A stretch of DNA of 6,854 bases from contig CAJPSE010000089.1 of assembly GCA_905373185.1 (NCBI GenBank), positions 1 through 6,854 of the forward strand, given 5' to 3'. Shown piece after piece: positions 5,894 to 6,854 of this stretch. How positions within the stretch are numbered: the stretch's first letter is position 1; each line of letters starts with the position of its first letter. Position numbers and translations under genes: made by a program. Source of the DNA: an uncultured Fretibacterium sp. (GTDB lineage: Bacteria > Synergistota > Synergistia > Synergistales > Aminobacteriaceae). Under the pieces are notes generated by a model. It searched no databases. It saw nothing but the letters and a program-made list of their open reading frames with translations, and had not been told where the DNA came from.

Positions 5894-6854
5894 CGTTCGT
5901 CCCCCCTCTCATCCGGGGCATCGATCGGGAAAAAACACCGAACACGGCATCCTTTCTCCCCGTGATTGTCCTCCCACTGAAACGCCGGTTTTTCCCGGAT
6001 GCAGATCGGCCGGCTCCTGGGGCAGCGCGGGGCGAAGCGGCATCCGTCCAGCTCGTAAAAACGTTCCGGGGCCTGCCCCTTCATGCATCGTGGGAGGCCG
6101 CGGAAGACGTCCGCCCTGGGGACGGACTCCATCAGCCCTCGGGTATAGGGATGCTGTGGACGTTCAAAGAGCGTGAAGACATCCGCCCTCTCGACCAGCT
6201 CGCCGGCGTACATCACGCAGACCTCGTCGCACAGCGAGGCGACGACCCGCAGATCGTGCGTGATCAGGAGGATTGAGGCCCCCGTCTCCTCCTGGAGGCG
6301 CCTCAGGAGCTCGAGAATGCGGACCTGGACCGTGGCGTCGAGGGCCGTGGTCGGCTCGTCCGCCACGATGAGGGACGGGCGCAGCGCCACGGCCATGGCG
6401 ATGAGAATCCTCTGCTGCATCCCGCCCGAGAACTCGTGGGGATACTCCCGGTATCGGGACCGGGGATCGCGGATCCCAACGCTTTGCAGAAGCTCGATGG
6501 CCCGTTCCCGGCGCTCCCTGCGGGACATGCCGCCGTGCGCCGCAAAAAGTTCTCCGATCTGTTCCCCAACGGTCAGGAGAGGGTTCAGGGCCCGTGACGG
6601 CTCCTGGAAAATCATGGACATCTCGCGCCCCCTGAGCGACCTCAGCTCCCCGTCCGTCCTGTCCAGCAGGTTCTCCCCCTTGAAGAGCACCTCTCCGCTC
6701 AGGACGTGCAGGGGGGGCGGGAGGAGGTTCATCGCCGCCGCCGCGGTCACGCTTTTTCCGCTTCCCGACTCGCCCACCAGCCCGACGATCCGGTTGGGAG
6801 GGACGGCGCGCATCGTCCGGTCGGAGACCGCACGACTGAAAACGAGCGGTTTCG
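5890..6854 (-). CDS. Peptide/nickel ABC importer ATP-binding protein, DppD/OppD-like (5' end outside window)
   Basis: This is the partner ATPase, with 320 codons visible. The frame stays open to the window edge beyond the internal ATG at 6813, and the residues before it (FSRAVSDRTMRAVPPNRIVG) fit the usual strand preceding Walker A, so the true start lies further upstream. Counting from the Met at 6813: Walker A GESGSGKS (14-21), Q-loop Q70 (FQEPSRALNPLLTVGEQI, typical of the D subunit), signature FSGGMQQR (128-135), Walker B LIVADEPTTALD (148-159), switch histidine 186 and the HPYTRGLMESVP motif from 221. The C-terminal tail carries Cys258, Cys264 and Cys271 in the same C-x5-C-x6-C spacing as the next gene, with Cys289/Cys293 further on. 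The ATGA overlap with the downstream subunit shows translational coupling. Only the extreme N-terminus is missing. Confidence 0.9.
   Translation of the reverse strand, partial: KPLVFSRAVSDRTMRAVPPNRIVGLVGESGSGKSVTAAAAMNLLPPPLHVLSGEVLFKGENLLDRTDGELRSLRGREMSMIFQEPSRALNPLLTVGEQIGELFAAHGGMSRRERRERAIELLQSVGIRDPRSRYREYPHEFSGGMQQRILIAMAVALRPSLIVADEPTTALDATVQVRILELLRRLQEETGASILLITHDLRVVASLCDEVCVMYAGELVERADVFTLFERPQHPYTRGLMESVPRADVFRGLPRCMKGQAPERFYELDGCRFAPRCPRSRPICIREKPAFQWEDNHGEKGCRVRCFFPIDAPDERGDER

Overview
The window is GC-rich and gene-dense. It looks like a strict anaerobe, because it carries a double-cubane-cluster-type reductase of the 2-hydroxyacyl-CoA dehydratase family. The overall style (high GC, anaerobic reductase, peptide ABC cassettes, HicAB) would suit a Synergistota-like or other anaerobic Gram-negative bacterium, but that assignment is inference. 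There are two converging blocks. Plus-strand genes fill positions 1-3976 and minus-strand genes fill 4128-6854. A bidirectional hairpin terminator lies between them at 4086-4124.

The plus-strand block is an SsuABC/TauABC-type importer joined to an organomercurial-lyase relative. In order it holds the 3' end of a substrate-binding protein (2-427), a permease (361-1212), an ATPase (1193-1972) and a MerB-like lyase (1995-2642). The first three genes overlap and the lyase follows the ATPase by 22 nt, so this is probably one operon. From memory, the set matches the NCBIfam 'Sao' genes (selenocysteine-assisted organometal metabolism: SaoB, SaoP, SaoA, SaoL). The predicted role is to import an unknown organometallic or organosulfur-like compound and cleave its carbon-metal bond. 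The lyase keeps the MerB catalytic Cys-x-x-Asp and a downstream Cys cluster. It is interrupted by an in-frame TAG at 2211-2213, upstream of every catalytic residue. After a 194-nt gap comes a complete double-cubane-cluster-type reductase gene (2837-3976).

The minus-strand block begins outside the window with two ATP-binding subunits of a peptide/nickel (Dpp/Opp-family) importer, at 5890-6854 (5'-truncated by the window) and 4901-5893. They overlap by ATGA. Downstream, with its own promoter-like sequence, is a hicAB toxin-antitoxin pair. The hicA reading frame (4557-4742) is intact from its usual second residue onward and has an ideal ribosome-binding site. However, the codon at the start position is ATA and the frame has no ATG, GTG or TTG anywhere. 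HicB (4128-4529) is intact.

The main points of interest are the amber-interrupted saoL inside an otherwise intact operon, the toxin without a canonical start, and the pairing of an organometal-type lyase with a low-potential reductase. No RNA genes, insertion sequences or CRISPR repeats were seen.
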